A stretch of 35,569 bases of DNA from Chitinophagales bacterium (lineage in GTDB: Bacteria; Bacteroidota; Bacteroidia; Chitinophagales; JANQFB01), in NCBI GenBank assembly GCA_028278085.1, contig JANQFB010000336.1:1-35569 (forward strand). Reading direction: 5' to 3'. The notes beneath the pieces were generated by a model, which had not been told where the DNA came from, did not search any database, and saw only the letters and a program-made list of their open reading frames with translations. The number at the start of each line of letters is the position of its first letter. Position 1 is the first letter of the stretch. The translations under genes and the position numbers were made by a program. Positions 9,506-18,600 of the stretch are shown here, in pieces.

Positions 9506-9547
9506 CGACCCTCTTCACTCCTTGCAGTGTCGAGGGTCGGTTTTTTT
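9506..9547 (+). terminator. Strong intrinsic terminator
   Basis: A perfect 8-bp GC-rich stem, CGACCCTC (9506-9513) with GAGGGTCG (9532-9539), encloses a second 4-bp stem, CACT (9516-9519) with AGTG (9526-9529). Seven T residues follow at 9541-9547. The geometry is that of a rho-independent terminator reading rightward. Confidence 0.85.
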
Positions 9548-9750
9548 AGCCCCCGGCTATTCCATTCCGACACCCGCATAATATAATAAAAGACCGGCCG
9601 ATACCGTTGTGGAAAAACATTACAACGCACATCAACCGGTTGCAGGATTGATCATCCCCGATTGACGGTAAGCCTGGAAGCAGATTGAAGAAAATCGGGG
9701 TTCAAAAATGTCCGCTGGTCAAACAGGTGGGGAAATCGGGTCGAAGCTTG

Positions 9751-9758
9751 TAAATTTG
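9751..9758 (+). promoter_or_regulatory. TAnnTTTG -7 element before permease 2
   Basis: TAAATTTG matches the Bacteroidota -7 consensus exactly and predicts a start of transcription near 9764, about 50 nt before the permease 2 ATG. No good -33 TTTG is seen. It gives the second half of the transporter locus a promoter after the terminator. Confidence 0.5.
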
Positions 9759-9812
9759 TATCCGGATCCTAACCCACCGTTCTGGGGAGATCGATCCTTA
9801 ACCTTAAATCGC

Positions 9813-11069
9813 ATGACCTTGTTTGACCTGGACAAATGGCAGGAGATCTACCTTACCTTAAGTAAGAATAAGCTCCGGACGTTTATGACTGCCTTTGGCG
9901 TCGGTTGGGGGATCTTCATGACCATGGTGATGCTTGGAGCCGGTAAGGGATTGGAGAACGGGGTCAGGAAAGAATTTGCCGGTTTCGCTACCAATAGCTT
10001 ATATATTTGGGGAGAAGCGACTTCCATTCCTTATAACGGGTTTCCCCGCAACCGGTCGATCCACCTGAATAACGACGATATCGCACTTATCCGGGACAAT
10101 GTATCGGAAGTAGACCTCCTGGCACCCAGGAATCAGTTGGGTGGATACCGGGGCGGTAATAATGTTACCCGGAAGAATAAGTCCGGCGCATTCAGCGTCA
10201 TGGGCGATTATCCTGCTATCAGTGAGATCCAGTCGATAATGATCGATCAGGGTCGTTTTATCAACGCGTTGGATATCGAGGATAAAAGGAAAGTCGCCAT
10301 CATCGGGACCAATGTTGTTCATGTTTTGTTTGAAGCGGAAGAAGATCCTATCGGGCAACATGTGCTGATCAATGGTGTTTATTTCAAGGTAGTGGGGGTA
10401 TTTAAGACCAAAAAAGGCGGCCAGGAGGCGGAAAAGGATGAAAACACGATCTTCATACCTTTTTCTACCTTCCAGCATGCGTTTAATTATGGGAACAGGG
10501 TGGGGTGGTTTGCCCTAACCTCCCATTTGTATATACCTGCTTCGCTGGCCGAAGCAAAGGTGCTATCGATCCTCATGAAAAAACACCAGGTTTCACCCGA
10601 TGATGAAAGGGCCTTCGGTCATTTTAATGCGGAAGAAAGGTTTACGGAAATGAACAATGCATTTATCGGCATCAACGGCATTTCATGGTTTGTCGGGATC
10701 ATGACATTGTTTGCCGGTGTTATCGGCGTCAGCAATATTATGCTGGTCATCATCAAAGAGCGGACAAAGGAATTAGGGATCAGGAGAGCTATTGGCGCAA
10801 CACCGTTCAATATTATTTCACAGGTACTTTCGGAATCCCTTATTTTAACGGCGCTGGCAGGTTATTTCGGACTGGTTTTCGGCGTAGGCTTGCTAGAGCT
10901 GATCAATTACCTGGGCCTGAATGGTGATTTTTTTCAAAATCCGGCCGTCGATTTCGATGTAGCCATGACGGCATTGATCATTTTAGTCATCGCCGGTTTA
11001 TTGGCCGGGCTGATACCGGCTAACCGGGCGGTAAGGATCCGGCCCGTGGATGCCTTGCGGAAAGATTAA
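9813..11069 (+). CDS. ABC transporter permease 2 (MacB-like, FtsX domain)
   Basis: This is a paralogue of the preceding permease with the same topology: N-terminal helix, periplasmic MacB_PCD domain, and three C-terminal helices with GVIGVSNIMLVIIKERTKEL and RRAIGATP. ATG 9813 gives 418 residues beginning MTLFDLDKWQEIYLTLSKNK, which aligns with the start of permease 1. The frame stays open to an ATG at 9708, but the extra 35 residues look non-coding and span the TAAATTTG promoter element, so 9813 is preferred. The adaptor gene follows 26 bp downstream, so the two are likely cotranscribed. Confidence 0.9.
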   Translation: MTLFDLDKWQEIYLTLSKNKLRTFMTAFGVGWGIFMTMVMLGAGKGLENGVRKEFAGFATNSLYIWGEATSIPYNGFPRNRSIHLNNDDIALIRDNVSEVDLLAPRNQLGGYRGGNNVTRKNKSGAFSVMGDYPAISEIQSIMIDQGRFINALDIEDKRKVAIIGTNVVHVLFEAEEDPIGQHVLINGVYFKVVGVFKTKKGGQEAEKDENTIFIPFSTFQHAFNYGNRVGWFALTSHLYIPASLAEAKVLSILMKKHQVSPDDERAFGHFNAEERFTEMNNAFIGINGISWFVGIMTLFAGVIGVSNIMLVIIKERTKELGIRRAIGATPFNIISQVLSESLILTALAGYFGLVFGVGLLELINYLGLNGDFFQNPAVDFDVAMTALIILVIAGLLAGLIPANRAVRIRPVDALRKD

Positions 11070-11095
11070 ACCCCATTGTTAAAAACAGCTAGTCC

Positions 11096-12208
11096 ATGAA
11101 AACATTTTTCAAGAGCCTTTTGGGATTGATCCTGGTGGGTATTATTGTCGGTACGCTTTATTTTCTGTATGCCAAATCGGAAAAAAAGCCGGTCTTTTTC
11201 CACACGGATTCCCCGTTTACAACCAATATCATCCGCAAAGCCGTTGCCACGGGTTCTGTGGTACCGAGAAAGGAAATCGACATCAAGCCGCAAGTTTCGG
11301 GAATCGTTCAAAAGATCTATGTGGAAGCCGGCAACCTGATCAAAGAGGGTGATCTCATCGCCAAAGTAAAGATCATTCCGGATATGGTTACCCTGAACAA
11401 TGCCGAAAACCGGCTGAACCGGGCAAAAATAAACCTGGAAAACAGCATCAAAGACTATGACCGCAACAAAAAACTTTTTGACCAAAAGGTGATCGCGGAA
11501 GCCGATTTTCAACGATTCGAGCTGGCCTTGGAAAATGCCCGGGAAGAGCAGGAGGCTGCTGCCAACAACCTGCAACTGATCAAAGAAGGTGTAACCAAAA
11601 AATCCGGGCAGGCTACCAATACCCTGGTACGTTCAACGATCGCCGGTATGGTGTTGGATGTTCCGGTGAAGGAGGGAAATTCGGTGATTGAAAGCAATAC
11701 GTTTAACGAAGGAACCACCATCGCCACCGTGGCGGATATGGGTGAAATGATCTTTGAAGGTAAGGTTGACGAATCCGAAGTCGGAAAGATCAGCCATGGG
11801 ATGCGCCTGATCATTGTTATCGGCGCTATCGAAAACGTAACCTTCGACGCCACCCTGGAATATATTGCCCCCAAAGGTGTGGAAGAAGACGGCGCCATCC
11901 AGTTCGAGATCAAGGCAGCGCTGGAGTTGAAGGAAGATCATTTTATCCGGGCAGGTTATAGCGCTAATGCGGATATCGTGCTGGAAAGAAGGGATAGTGT
12001 GATGGCGATCAAAGAAAGCTTGTTGCAATTCGATGAGGATAAGATATATGTCGAAGTGGAAAAAGGAGAACAGGAATTTGAACGAAGAGATCTGCAAACA
12101 GGCCTTTCCGACGGTATTAATATAGAGATCCTCTCCGGCCTGAGCGAAAACGATAAGATCAAGATCCCGCAGGATTATGGCCAGACCACGGATAAGAACC
12201 AGTTGTGA
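11096..12208 (+). CDS. Periplasmic adaptor (MacA/HlyD-type membrane fusion protein)
   Basis: The 370-residue protein has an N-terminal membrane anchor (~5-25) and a biotinyl-lipoyl-like half motif, VSGIVQKIYVEAGNLIKEGD (~65-84). An alpha-hairpin (~95-165) follows, then the second lipoyl half (TIAGMVLDVPVKEGNSV) and beta-barrel and membrane-proximal domains to the end. The family bridges inner-membrane permeases to an outer-membrane TolC-type channel. With the ATPase and two permeases it completes a tripartite exporter, apart from the outer-membrane protein, which is not encoded in this window. Confidence 0.9.
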   Translation: MKTFFKSLLGLILVGIIVGTLYFLYAKSEKKPVFFHTDSPFTTNIIRKAVATGSVVPRKEIDIKPQVSGIVQKIYVEAGNLIKEGDLIAKVKIIPDMVTLNNAENRLNRAKINLENSIKDYDRNKKLFDQKVIAEADFQRFELALENAREEQEAAANNLQLIKEGVTKKSGQATNTLVRSTIAGMVLDVPVKEGNSVIESNTFNEGTTIATVADMGEMIFEGKVDESEVGKISHGMRLIIVIGAIENVTFDATLEYIAPKGVEEDGAIQFEIKAALELKEDHFIRAGYSANADIVLERRDSVMAIKESLLQFDEDKIYVEVEKGEQEFERRDLQTGLSDGINIEILSGLSENDKIKIPQDYGQTTDKNQL

Positions 12209-12232
12209 TGGCAGGTGATATTAATCAGAATT

Positions 12233-12312
12233 GAATGATGAAGGCAGCAGGCTGAATAATGAAGAAGTTCAACATTCATCCTTCATCATTCCCCATTCGA
12301 TATTCATCATTC
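12233..12312. repeat. Inverted and direct GAATGATGAA-type repeats between convergent genes
   Basis: GAATGATGAAGG (12233-12244) pairs perfectly with CCTTCATCATTC (12280-12291), and TTCATCATTC recurs at 12303-12312. The element sits between convergent genes and could end transcription from both sides, though no T-run follows the stem. Confidence 0.6.
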
Positions 12313-12313
12313 T

Positions 12314-13033
12314 CTACTCCACCAACGACGTCATCCGGCCATCCGAATAAACAGGTATAACGTTGATCTGGTTGGGCGTCAGGCAATAGGCGATATCCTG
12401 CTGAATGCCGAAACCGGCGAGTCTTTTATAATGGGAGGCTTGTTTCATGGTTCCCAGCAGGTCTGACCTCGAGCAATCATATAAATGTCTGGCGGCCAGG
12501 GAAGCGTCGCAGGCCATCTCGAACTTATCGGATAGCTGCCAGGCCACGGCCCCCGCATACAGGGTATCTTCCAGGTTGAATTTGTTTTTCCAGCCGGCGC
12601 AAAAGAGCATCACATCTCTTTGTTGGCTGCTGAGCCATTCGCATACCCGGTCGAGGTTTAAAAATGATCCCGCAATGATCCTGTGAGCATCTTTCGACAG
12701 CATGATCGACCGTGTGCCATTGGTAGTGGTCAATACCAGGTCTTTGCCTTTTACGGCGCCATTCATATATTCGAAAGGAGAGTTGCCGTATTTAAACCCT
12801 TCGACTTTTGCTCCGCCTCTCTCCCCGGCGAGGAGATAGCCTTCCCCCTCGTATTGCTGGCAGTCTTCCACGTTGGCCACCGGGATCACCGACAATGCAC
12901 CGTGTTCCAGGGCTACGCCTATAGTAGAAGTAGCGCGGAGAATATCGATCACCACGACGATCTTATCCGACAAGTCATATAACGGAAGCATAACCGGGGA
13001 AAGGCATACTTCTATTTTCGGTTGAAGGGGCAT
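12314..13033 (-). CDS. comB: ComB-family 2-phosphosulfolactate phosphatase
   Basis: The 239-residue protein has the conserved blocks of the family: DILRATST (~30-37), GERGG (~70-74), GNSP (~83-86), TTTNGT (~102-107), CAGW and LEDTLYAGA. Characterised ComB removes phosphate from 2-phosphosulfolactate to give sulfolactate, a Mg-dependent step in coenzyme M biosynthesis in methanogens. In Bacteroidota no coenzyme M pathway is expected, so the product may feed sulfolactate or another sulfonate, or the substrate may differ. It lies 21 bp after gcvT on the same strand and is probably cotranscribed with it. Confidence 0.87.
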   Translation of the reverse strand: MPLQPKIEVCLSPVMLPLYDLSDKIVVVIDILRATSTIGVALEHGALSVIPVANVEDCQQYEGEGYLLAGERGGAKVEGFKYGNSPFEYMNGAVKGKDLVLTTTNGTRSIMLSKDAHRIIAGSFLNLDRVCEWLSSQQRDVMLFCAGWKNKFNLEDTLYAGAVAWQLSDKFEMACDASLAARHLYDCSRSDLLGTMKQASHYKRLAGFGIQQDIAYCLTPNQINVIPVYSDGRMTSLVE

Positions 13034-13054
13034 GGCAGGTGAACAATTAACCGT

Positions 13055-14140
13055 TTAGTTTTTGTAAAATGGGAGGTCTACGGTTTGCGCTTTGAGACTT
13101 TTGTTACGTACTTTGATATAGATCTCCTGGCCGGCTTCTTTATATTCCGGCGGTAAATATCCCAAGCCGATGGCCTTTTGAAGGGAGGGCGACATCGTGC
13201 CGGATGTAACCTGCCCGATCGGGTTGCCGGAAGCATCGGTGATCTCATAATCATGGCGGGGAATGCCCTTATCGATCATTTCAAAACCGGTCAGCTTTTT
13301 ATCCACCCCATTGGCCCTTTGTTCCAGAAAATAAGGCTTACTCAGGCAATCTTTGTTCTTGAGTTTGGTGATCCAGCCAAGTCCGGCTTCGATAGGGGAA
13401 GTATAATCATCGATATCATTTCCATACAGGCAATAACCCATTTCCAGTCGGAGCGTGTCGCGAGCGCCCAAGCCGATAGGTTGTATCCCATAGGAGGCGC
13501 CGGCTTCAAAAACTTTATGCCATAGTTCCACACCCTTGTCTTGTTCCACGTATATTTCAAATCCTCCGGCACCGGTATAACCGGTAGCCGATACCAGCAC
13601 GTTGTCCATTCCGGCGAAGACTCCTTTTTCAAAGGTATAATAAGCCATGGATTGCAGATCCATATCCGTGAGGGGTTGTAAAACCGATGCTGCTTTTGGG
13701 CCTTGAACAGCCAATAGTACCGTCTTGTCAGAGATATTGTGCAGTTCTGCGCCGAAGGAATTATGGGCATTGATCCACTCCCAATCTTTGTCAATATTGG
13801 ACGCATTGACGACCAGCATATAAGCCTGTTCATCCAGTTGGTAAACCAGCAGGTCGTCTACGATGCCTCCGTTTTCGTTAGGAAAGCAGGAATACTGTAC
13901 TTTGCCGGGGTATAATTTCGAAGCATCATTGCTGGTAACCAATTGTATCAGGTCCAAAGCCTTTTCCCCTTTTACAATGAACTCTCCCATATGGGAAACA
14001 TCAAAAACCCCAACCTGGTTACGTACGGCTATATGTTCTTCGTTGATACCTTTATAGGAAATAGGCATATGATAGCCGGCAAATTCCGCCATTTTAGCGC
14101 CAAGATCGATATGAATTTGCGTGAGCGGTGTGGTTTTCAT
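13055..14140 (-). CDS. gcvT: Aminomethyltransferase (glycine cleavage T protein)
   Basis: GcvT moves the aminomethyl-derived methylene group from lipoylated H protein to tetrahydrofolate, releasing ammonia. Family signatures are visible: [19 protein letters not shown] near the start, DVSHMGE (~47-53), [19 protein letters not shown] and the PIEAGLGW segment of the folate site. The start at 14140 ([14 protein letters not shown]) gives 361 residues, the usual length. The frame continues upstream to 14203, but that extension crosses a promoter element (14168-14175). ATG 14146 is an equally close alternative. gcvH and gcvP are not in the window. Confidence 0.94.
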   Translation of the reverse strand: MKTTPLTQIHIDLGAKMAEFAGYHMPISYKGINEEHIAVRNQVGVFDVSHMGEFIVKGEKALDLIQLVTSNDASKLYPGKVQYSCFPNENGGIVDDLLVYQLDEQAYMLVVNASNIDKDWEWINAHNSFGAELHNISDKTVLLAVQGPKAASVLQPLTDMDLQSMAYYTFEKGVFAGMDNVLVSATGYTGAGGFEIYVEQDKGVELWHKVFEAGASYGIQPIGLGARDTLRLEMGYCLYGNDIDDYTSPIEAGLGWITKLKNKDCLSKPYFLEQRANGVDKKLTGFEMIDKGIPRHDYEITDASGNPIGQVTSGTMSPSLQKAIGLGYLPPEYKEAGQEIYIKVRNKSLKAQTVDLPFYKN

Positions 14141-14167
14141 TGGCATAGAATTTTTTAGGTCAGGAGG

Positions 14168-14175
14168 CAAATTTA
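14168..14175 (-). promoter_or_regulatory. TAnnTTTG -7 element of gcvT
   Basis: On the minus strand this reads TAAATTTG, an exact consensus match. It predicts a 15-20 nt leader before gcvT and argues against the longer upstream start. Confidence 0.5.
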
Positions 14176-14271
14176 CAAAATTGGAATGGTTTGGTATCAT
14201 CACGGCAAAGCCCGTCTGTGAGGCTTGTAACCGATACGGGAATCCGATATGGGGAATTGTGGTTTTTCAGT

Positions 14272-14279
14272 TATCTTTA
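14272..14279 (+). promoter_or_regulatory. Possible -7 element TATCTTTA before the lpxD-like gene
   Basis: This matches TAnnTTTA, one base off consensus, and ends five bases before the ATG at 14285, which would make the mRNA nearly leaderless. No clear -33 element is present, so support is weak. Confidence 0.25.
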
Positions 14280-14284
14280 TCGGT

Positions 14285-15220
14285 ATGAAACTGCCTAGAC
14301 CGATGGACCCTGCCGAAATCAGCCAATTGGTAAACGGAGAGCTGATCAATAATGGCCTGGCCGAGGTGACCGGTATCAACGAGATCCACAAGGTGGTAAC
14401 GGGGGATATCACTTTTGTGGATCATCCCAAGTATTATGACCGGGCATTGGGTTCCGCCGCCAGTTTTGTGATCATCGACAAAAAGGTCGATTGCCCTGAA
14501 AAAAAGGCTATCCTGATCTCCGACGATCCTTTCCGGGATTATAATGTTTTGACCCGTCATTTTCGTCCTTTTCAACCCTTATCCCATACCATTGCCGAAA
14601 GCGCCAGCATCGGTGAAAGCACCCATATTCAACCGGGTGTTGTGATCGGGAACCAGGTTACCATTGGCGAACATTGCCTGATCCACCCAAATGTTTGCAT
14701 TTACGATCATACGACGATCGGTGACCATGTGATCATTCATGCCGGTACGGTGATCGGCAGCGATGCTTTTTACTACAAGGGCCGGGAAAGCGGATATGAT
14801 AAATTGCATTCTTGTGGCCGGGTGATCATCCATGATCATGTCGAGATCGGGTCGGCTTGCACGATCGATAAAGGGGTCTCCGGGGAAACGATCATCGGAG
14901 AAGGCACCAAGATCGATAACCAGGTGCATATCGGCCACGGGGTCGTGATCGGGAAACATTGCCTGTTTGCCGCACAAGTCGGCATAGCCGGGAAAACCAC
15001 CATCGGCGATCATGTCATCCTTTGGGGCCAGGTCGGCGTTTCCAAAGACCTCACCATTGGCGACCACACCGTCATATTGGCCCAATCAGGTGTAGGTAAA
15101 TCCCTGGAAGGCCATAAAACCTACTTCGGTTCCCCCGTCCAGGAAGCCCGCGAAAAAATGAAAGAGATCGCCGCCGCCAAAAAGCTCCCCGAGATCTGGG
15201 CCATGATGAAGGGGCGGTAG
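14285..15220 (+). CDS. LpxD-like UDP-acylglucosamine N-acyltransferase
   Basis: The 311-residue protein has an N-terminal LpxD-type uridine-binding domain (~1-100) and then a left-handed parallel beta-helix of hexapeptide repeats such as IGEHCLIHP, IGDHVIIHA and IGDHVILWG. IGHGVVIG carries the histidine expected to be the LpxD catalytic base. LpxD adds the second 3-hydroxyacyl chain in lipid A synthesis. The usual GSDGFGY segment reads GSDAFYY here, and no other lpx gene is adjacent, so this may be a second LpxD-like paralogue with another acyl or sugar substrate. The ATG at 14285 is preferred over 14249 because the family N-terminus aligns there. It is divergent from gcvT. Confidence 0.8.
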   Translation: MKLPRPMDPAEISQLVNGELINNGLAEVTGINEIHKVVTGDITFVDHPKYYDRALGSAASFVIIDKKVDCPEKKAILISDDPFRDYNVLTRHFRPFQPLSHTIAESASIGESTHIQPGVVIGNQVTIGEHCLIHPNVCIYDHTTIGDHVIIHAGTVIGSDAFYYKGRESGYDKLHSCGRVIIHDHVEIGSACTIDKGVSGETIIGEGTKIDNQVHIGHGVVIGKHCLFAAQVGIAGKTTIGDHVILWGQVGVSKDLTIGDHTVILAQSGVGKSLEGHKTYFGSPVQEAREKMKEIAAAKKLPEIWAMMKGR

Positions 15221-15669
15221 TGTTTACCGAAGGATTCTCCCTCATATCTTCTCTGGCTTCATCCGGGTCAACCGGAACCCGAATGAATTGTGTTGCTATT
15301 GATTCATCATTTTTCTTCTACCAACTCTGAAAACATTTTTGGTTATAGCTTTTGTACCTATCGATACTCATCACATTTGAGGTCTAAAGACACCTGTCTT
15401 ACCCTTATAATACATACGGCCCAAAATATTTGTGGATTGGTCAATCCTTTACTGCAATTCCTATCTATTTGCCTTAAAAGACTCATTTAGAATATAATAG
15501 CTGGAGATATAATTCGAAAACAATAAATATATTAATTTAATTATTAAAAATAATTTATAATTCACTATGTTTGTTTTTTCATTTAAAACTTAATTCATAC
15601 TTGCTGTATTTAGATAGGAATTTGAATTAAATAATAAATCTATTGACTACCCTGCGAATTAAGCTAATA
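15221..15669 (+). other. AT-rich intergenic region
   Basis: No gene is supported. A stem of 11 pairs with one mismatch (15258-15268 with 15277-15287) just after the lpxD-like gene may terminate it, though only a weak T-rich tail follows. The remainder is strongly AT-rich and contains a TAnnTTTG element. The change in composition marks the left edge of the AT-rich protease block. Confidence 0.45.
15566..15573 (+). promoter_or_regulatory. TAnnTTTG -7 element before the protease gene
   Basis: TATGTTTG is an exact consensus match about 95 bases upstream of the protease ATG. No -33 TTTG is seen. Chance matches are more likely in AT-rich DNA, so confidence is limited. Confidence 0.4.
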
Positions 15670-18600
15670 ATGTCAACCCTAAGAACAATGATCGTGAAAT
15701 TAAGGCAGCTTGTACTTCTATGGATGCTCCTGTTAATTAACACTCAGGTGCTAAGCCAAATATTGGTCAATAAATCCTGGGAACATGTGACAGGACTCCC
15801 TGCCGATTCTTTTAAATTGAATATATCTACAATTGATCCACTTGGAAACTTAATAGTTTTGGCTAATAACTATACGTCTGGTGAAAAGGCCAATATCCTA
15901 ATTTCAAAATATCATAATCAAGGCCAGCTATTATGGCAAAAAGAATTCAATTCTTTAAGTAATGATATCGATTTTGGAACCGCAATAAGTACAAATACCT
16001 TTGGAGATATTTTTATAACCGGAGGGACATTTCATAAGGGAAATGGAAATTTTGACTACATAACATTGCGTATAAATCAAAACGATGGTTCAGTAATATG
16101 GAAATCTCAATACAATGGACCTGGAAATGGAAAAGATATCCCTACCGGATTGGTGGCTGATGACAATGGAGTAAGTGTAACGGGACAAAGTTGGGGCAAA
16201 AGCACCGGTTTTGACTACTTGACTTTACAATATGATTTACTAGGGAACCAAGTTTGGATTTCAAGGTATGACTATTCGAATGGCAATGATATTCCAGTAG
16301 GCATTCAAAAGAAAACTAACGGTGATGTTGTCGTCATAGGCGGAAGTGATAACAAAATCTATGGTCAGAACTTCGCTGCATTAATTTATAATGCTAATGG
16401 TGCCCAAATTGGAGTACAACGTGGAAATCCAAATAGTTTGGGGTTTTATCATCCATCCGCCATAACCCAAGATGAAATGGGCAATATATATGTGACAGGA
16501 AAGGCCACGAAGAATGGAAGCAATTTCGATATTAAAACGATCAAGATCAATACAGGATTTTTAATAGAATGGGAAACACTTTTTGATGGGTCAGGTTTGG
16601 AAGATGGTAGTACAGATATTGATACCGATAGTTTAGGAAACATATATGTATGTGGTCATACTGAAAAATTGAATGGGGGACGAGATTTTATCACGATTAA
16701 ATATGACAAAGCCGGAGTTGAATTATGGGCTAAAAAGCGTTCAGCCGATGTTCTCATCCATGAAGCTAAGGCTACTAGTATAGTAGTGGAAGATGATGGT
16801 GTATGCTATGTTACTGGCAGCGTATTCAACGGAAATAATAATGATATGTTAACCATTCGGTATGAAAGTAATGGATCAACAAGTTGGGAAAAACAACATG
16901 ACGGTAAGGATCATGGAGGAGACATGTCATATATTATTGAGCGAGACAAAGATGGAAGCATTTATATTAGCGGTACAACTGAACATGATGGGGATATTAA
17001 AAATATCACGATTAAATATGCACAATTTGATAGAAATATTGATGTTGAGTTTGATGAGATGGGCAAGCCGACTCATGTTCAAAACGAAATCCTGATTCGT
17101 TTTGATGGTTCTGTTATTGACACGACTTTGGTAGATAATATGAACTTACAATTTGGCAAGGTGAGGGAATTTATCGCTCCGGATGTGATCTCATTGATAG
17201 ATAAGCAAATAAACACAGAAGGGCAATTAGAGAATTGGTGGATGTCAAAAGTTTTTAAACAACTAACAACAAAGCAAAAATATTTAGTTAATAAAATTGG
17301 TGACACTATTCCAATGCCCGATTTTTGGGCGACTTTCATTCTATACATTCCTAAGGGCATAGTACACCTAAAAGACGAAATTTCTATCAGCAAAATGTTG
17401 GATGATGAAGATTTAAAACCTTCAATTTGGTTTGCTGAACCCAATTATACCGGCAAATGGCTAAATGTTCCTTCTGATAGTCTGTATTTAAAAAAGCAAC
17501 ATTCCTTGCATGCTACCCTAATTTATCCCAATGGGCATATAAATGTGGAAGGGGCATGGGATATTGAAACAGGTTCAGATTTAGTTGCAGTTGGAGTTTA
17601 TGATAGCGGCATAGACTATACACATGAAGACTTTATTGACCCAGCCGGAAAATCTGTGGTTAGAAGCGGTCACGACTGGTTGAATAATATCGCCATTAAT
17701 ACCAACAATCTTAACCCTCAATTTAAACCTGATTCAAATGGTCATGGAACAGGTGTTGCAGGGATTATCGGGGCGTTAAGAAATAATAATATTGGGATCG
17801 CAGGAATTGCCGGAGGCGACGTGGATGGTTTGGGTAATGCTGGAGTTGATTTAATATCAAATAAAATTGGTAATGAAAGTCCCGGTTCATTGGACATTAT
17901 TCTGGATGCCATTCAACACGGAACAAGTTTATCGAGCCCTATTGATATTATGAATCATAGCTGGGTAATTAATAGTATGTCTTTCAGTTTGAGGGAAGTC
18001 ATACATTTTGCTGCTCAAATGTTGATCGTAAATGTCGCGGCAATTGGCAATGACGGTACCAATAGCTTATATTATCCTGCAAGTTATAACGATGATTGGG
18101 TAATTGATGTCGGAGCCAGCGGGTCCGATGGTGAATATAAAGATCAAACAAATGGGAACCAATCAAAACCCAAAGACCTTTATTCATTTAACTATGGTGG
18201 CAATATTGATTTGATTGCTCCTGGTACCAGGCTGTTAGTCAAGTCCTTGGCTACCAATGGGCTCGACTATGGGAATTACGGTGGCACTTCCGTTGCTGCT
18301 CCGCACGTTACAGGAGTATCCGCGTTGTTATTGAGCCATGCAGCAAGACATTCGCTTAACTTGACTCCGGAGGATGTAGAGCAATTATTACAATTAGGAG
18401 CTAAGGATAAATGGGATTTAGGTTATGACACTTTAACCGGATGGGGCTTGTTGGATGCTGCAGCTTCATTAAGATTAATTGAATATCCCCAGTACACATT
18501 ATATCAGGAAAAAACAACCAGTTCAGGAGCCAATTATTCTCTTTTTGCTAACAATATACCTTTATTATTAGCGGAGAAATTTAAAGGACTATCAGCCGGA

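Larger units (their letters stand above)
9236..9812 (+). other. 577-bp gap between the paired permease genes
   Basis: No convincing protein gene is present. It contains an intrinsic terminator (9506-9547) and, further down, a TAAATTTG promoter element (9751-9758). The 270 bases before the terminator could be a long 3' UTR or a small RNA; a TAnnTTTA match lies at 9330-9337 (TACTTTTA). Small frames here do not resemble any known protein. Confidence 0.5.

Noticed and set aside
9358-9549. 63-codon frame ending in the terminator
   Set aside because: It has no family resemblance, its end is the terminator stem and T-run, and codon use is not like the real genes nearby.
9708-9812. 35-residue N-terminal extension of permease 2
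   Set aside because: The paralogous permease starts at the aligned MFDLDKW position, and the extension spans an exact -7 promoter element.
15290-15490. 66-codon frame in the AT-rich gap
   Set aside because: Low-complexity AT-rich composition, no recognisable motif and no neighbouring partner.
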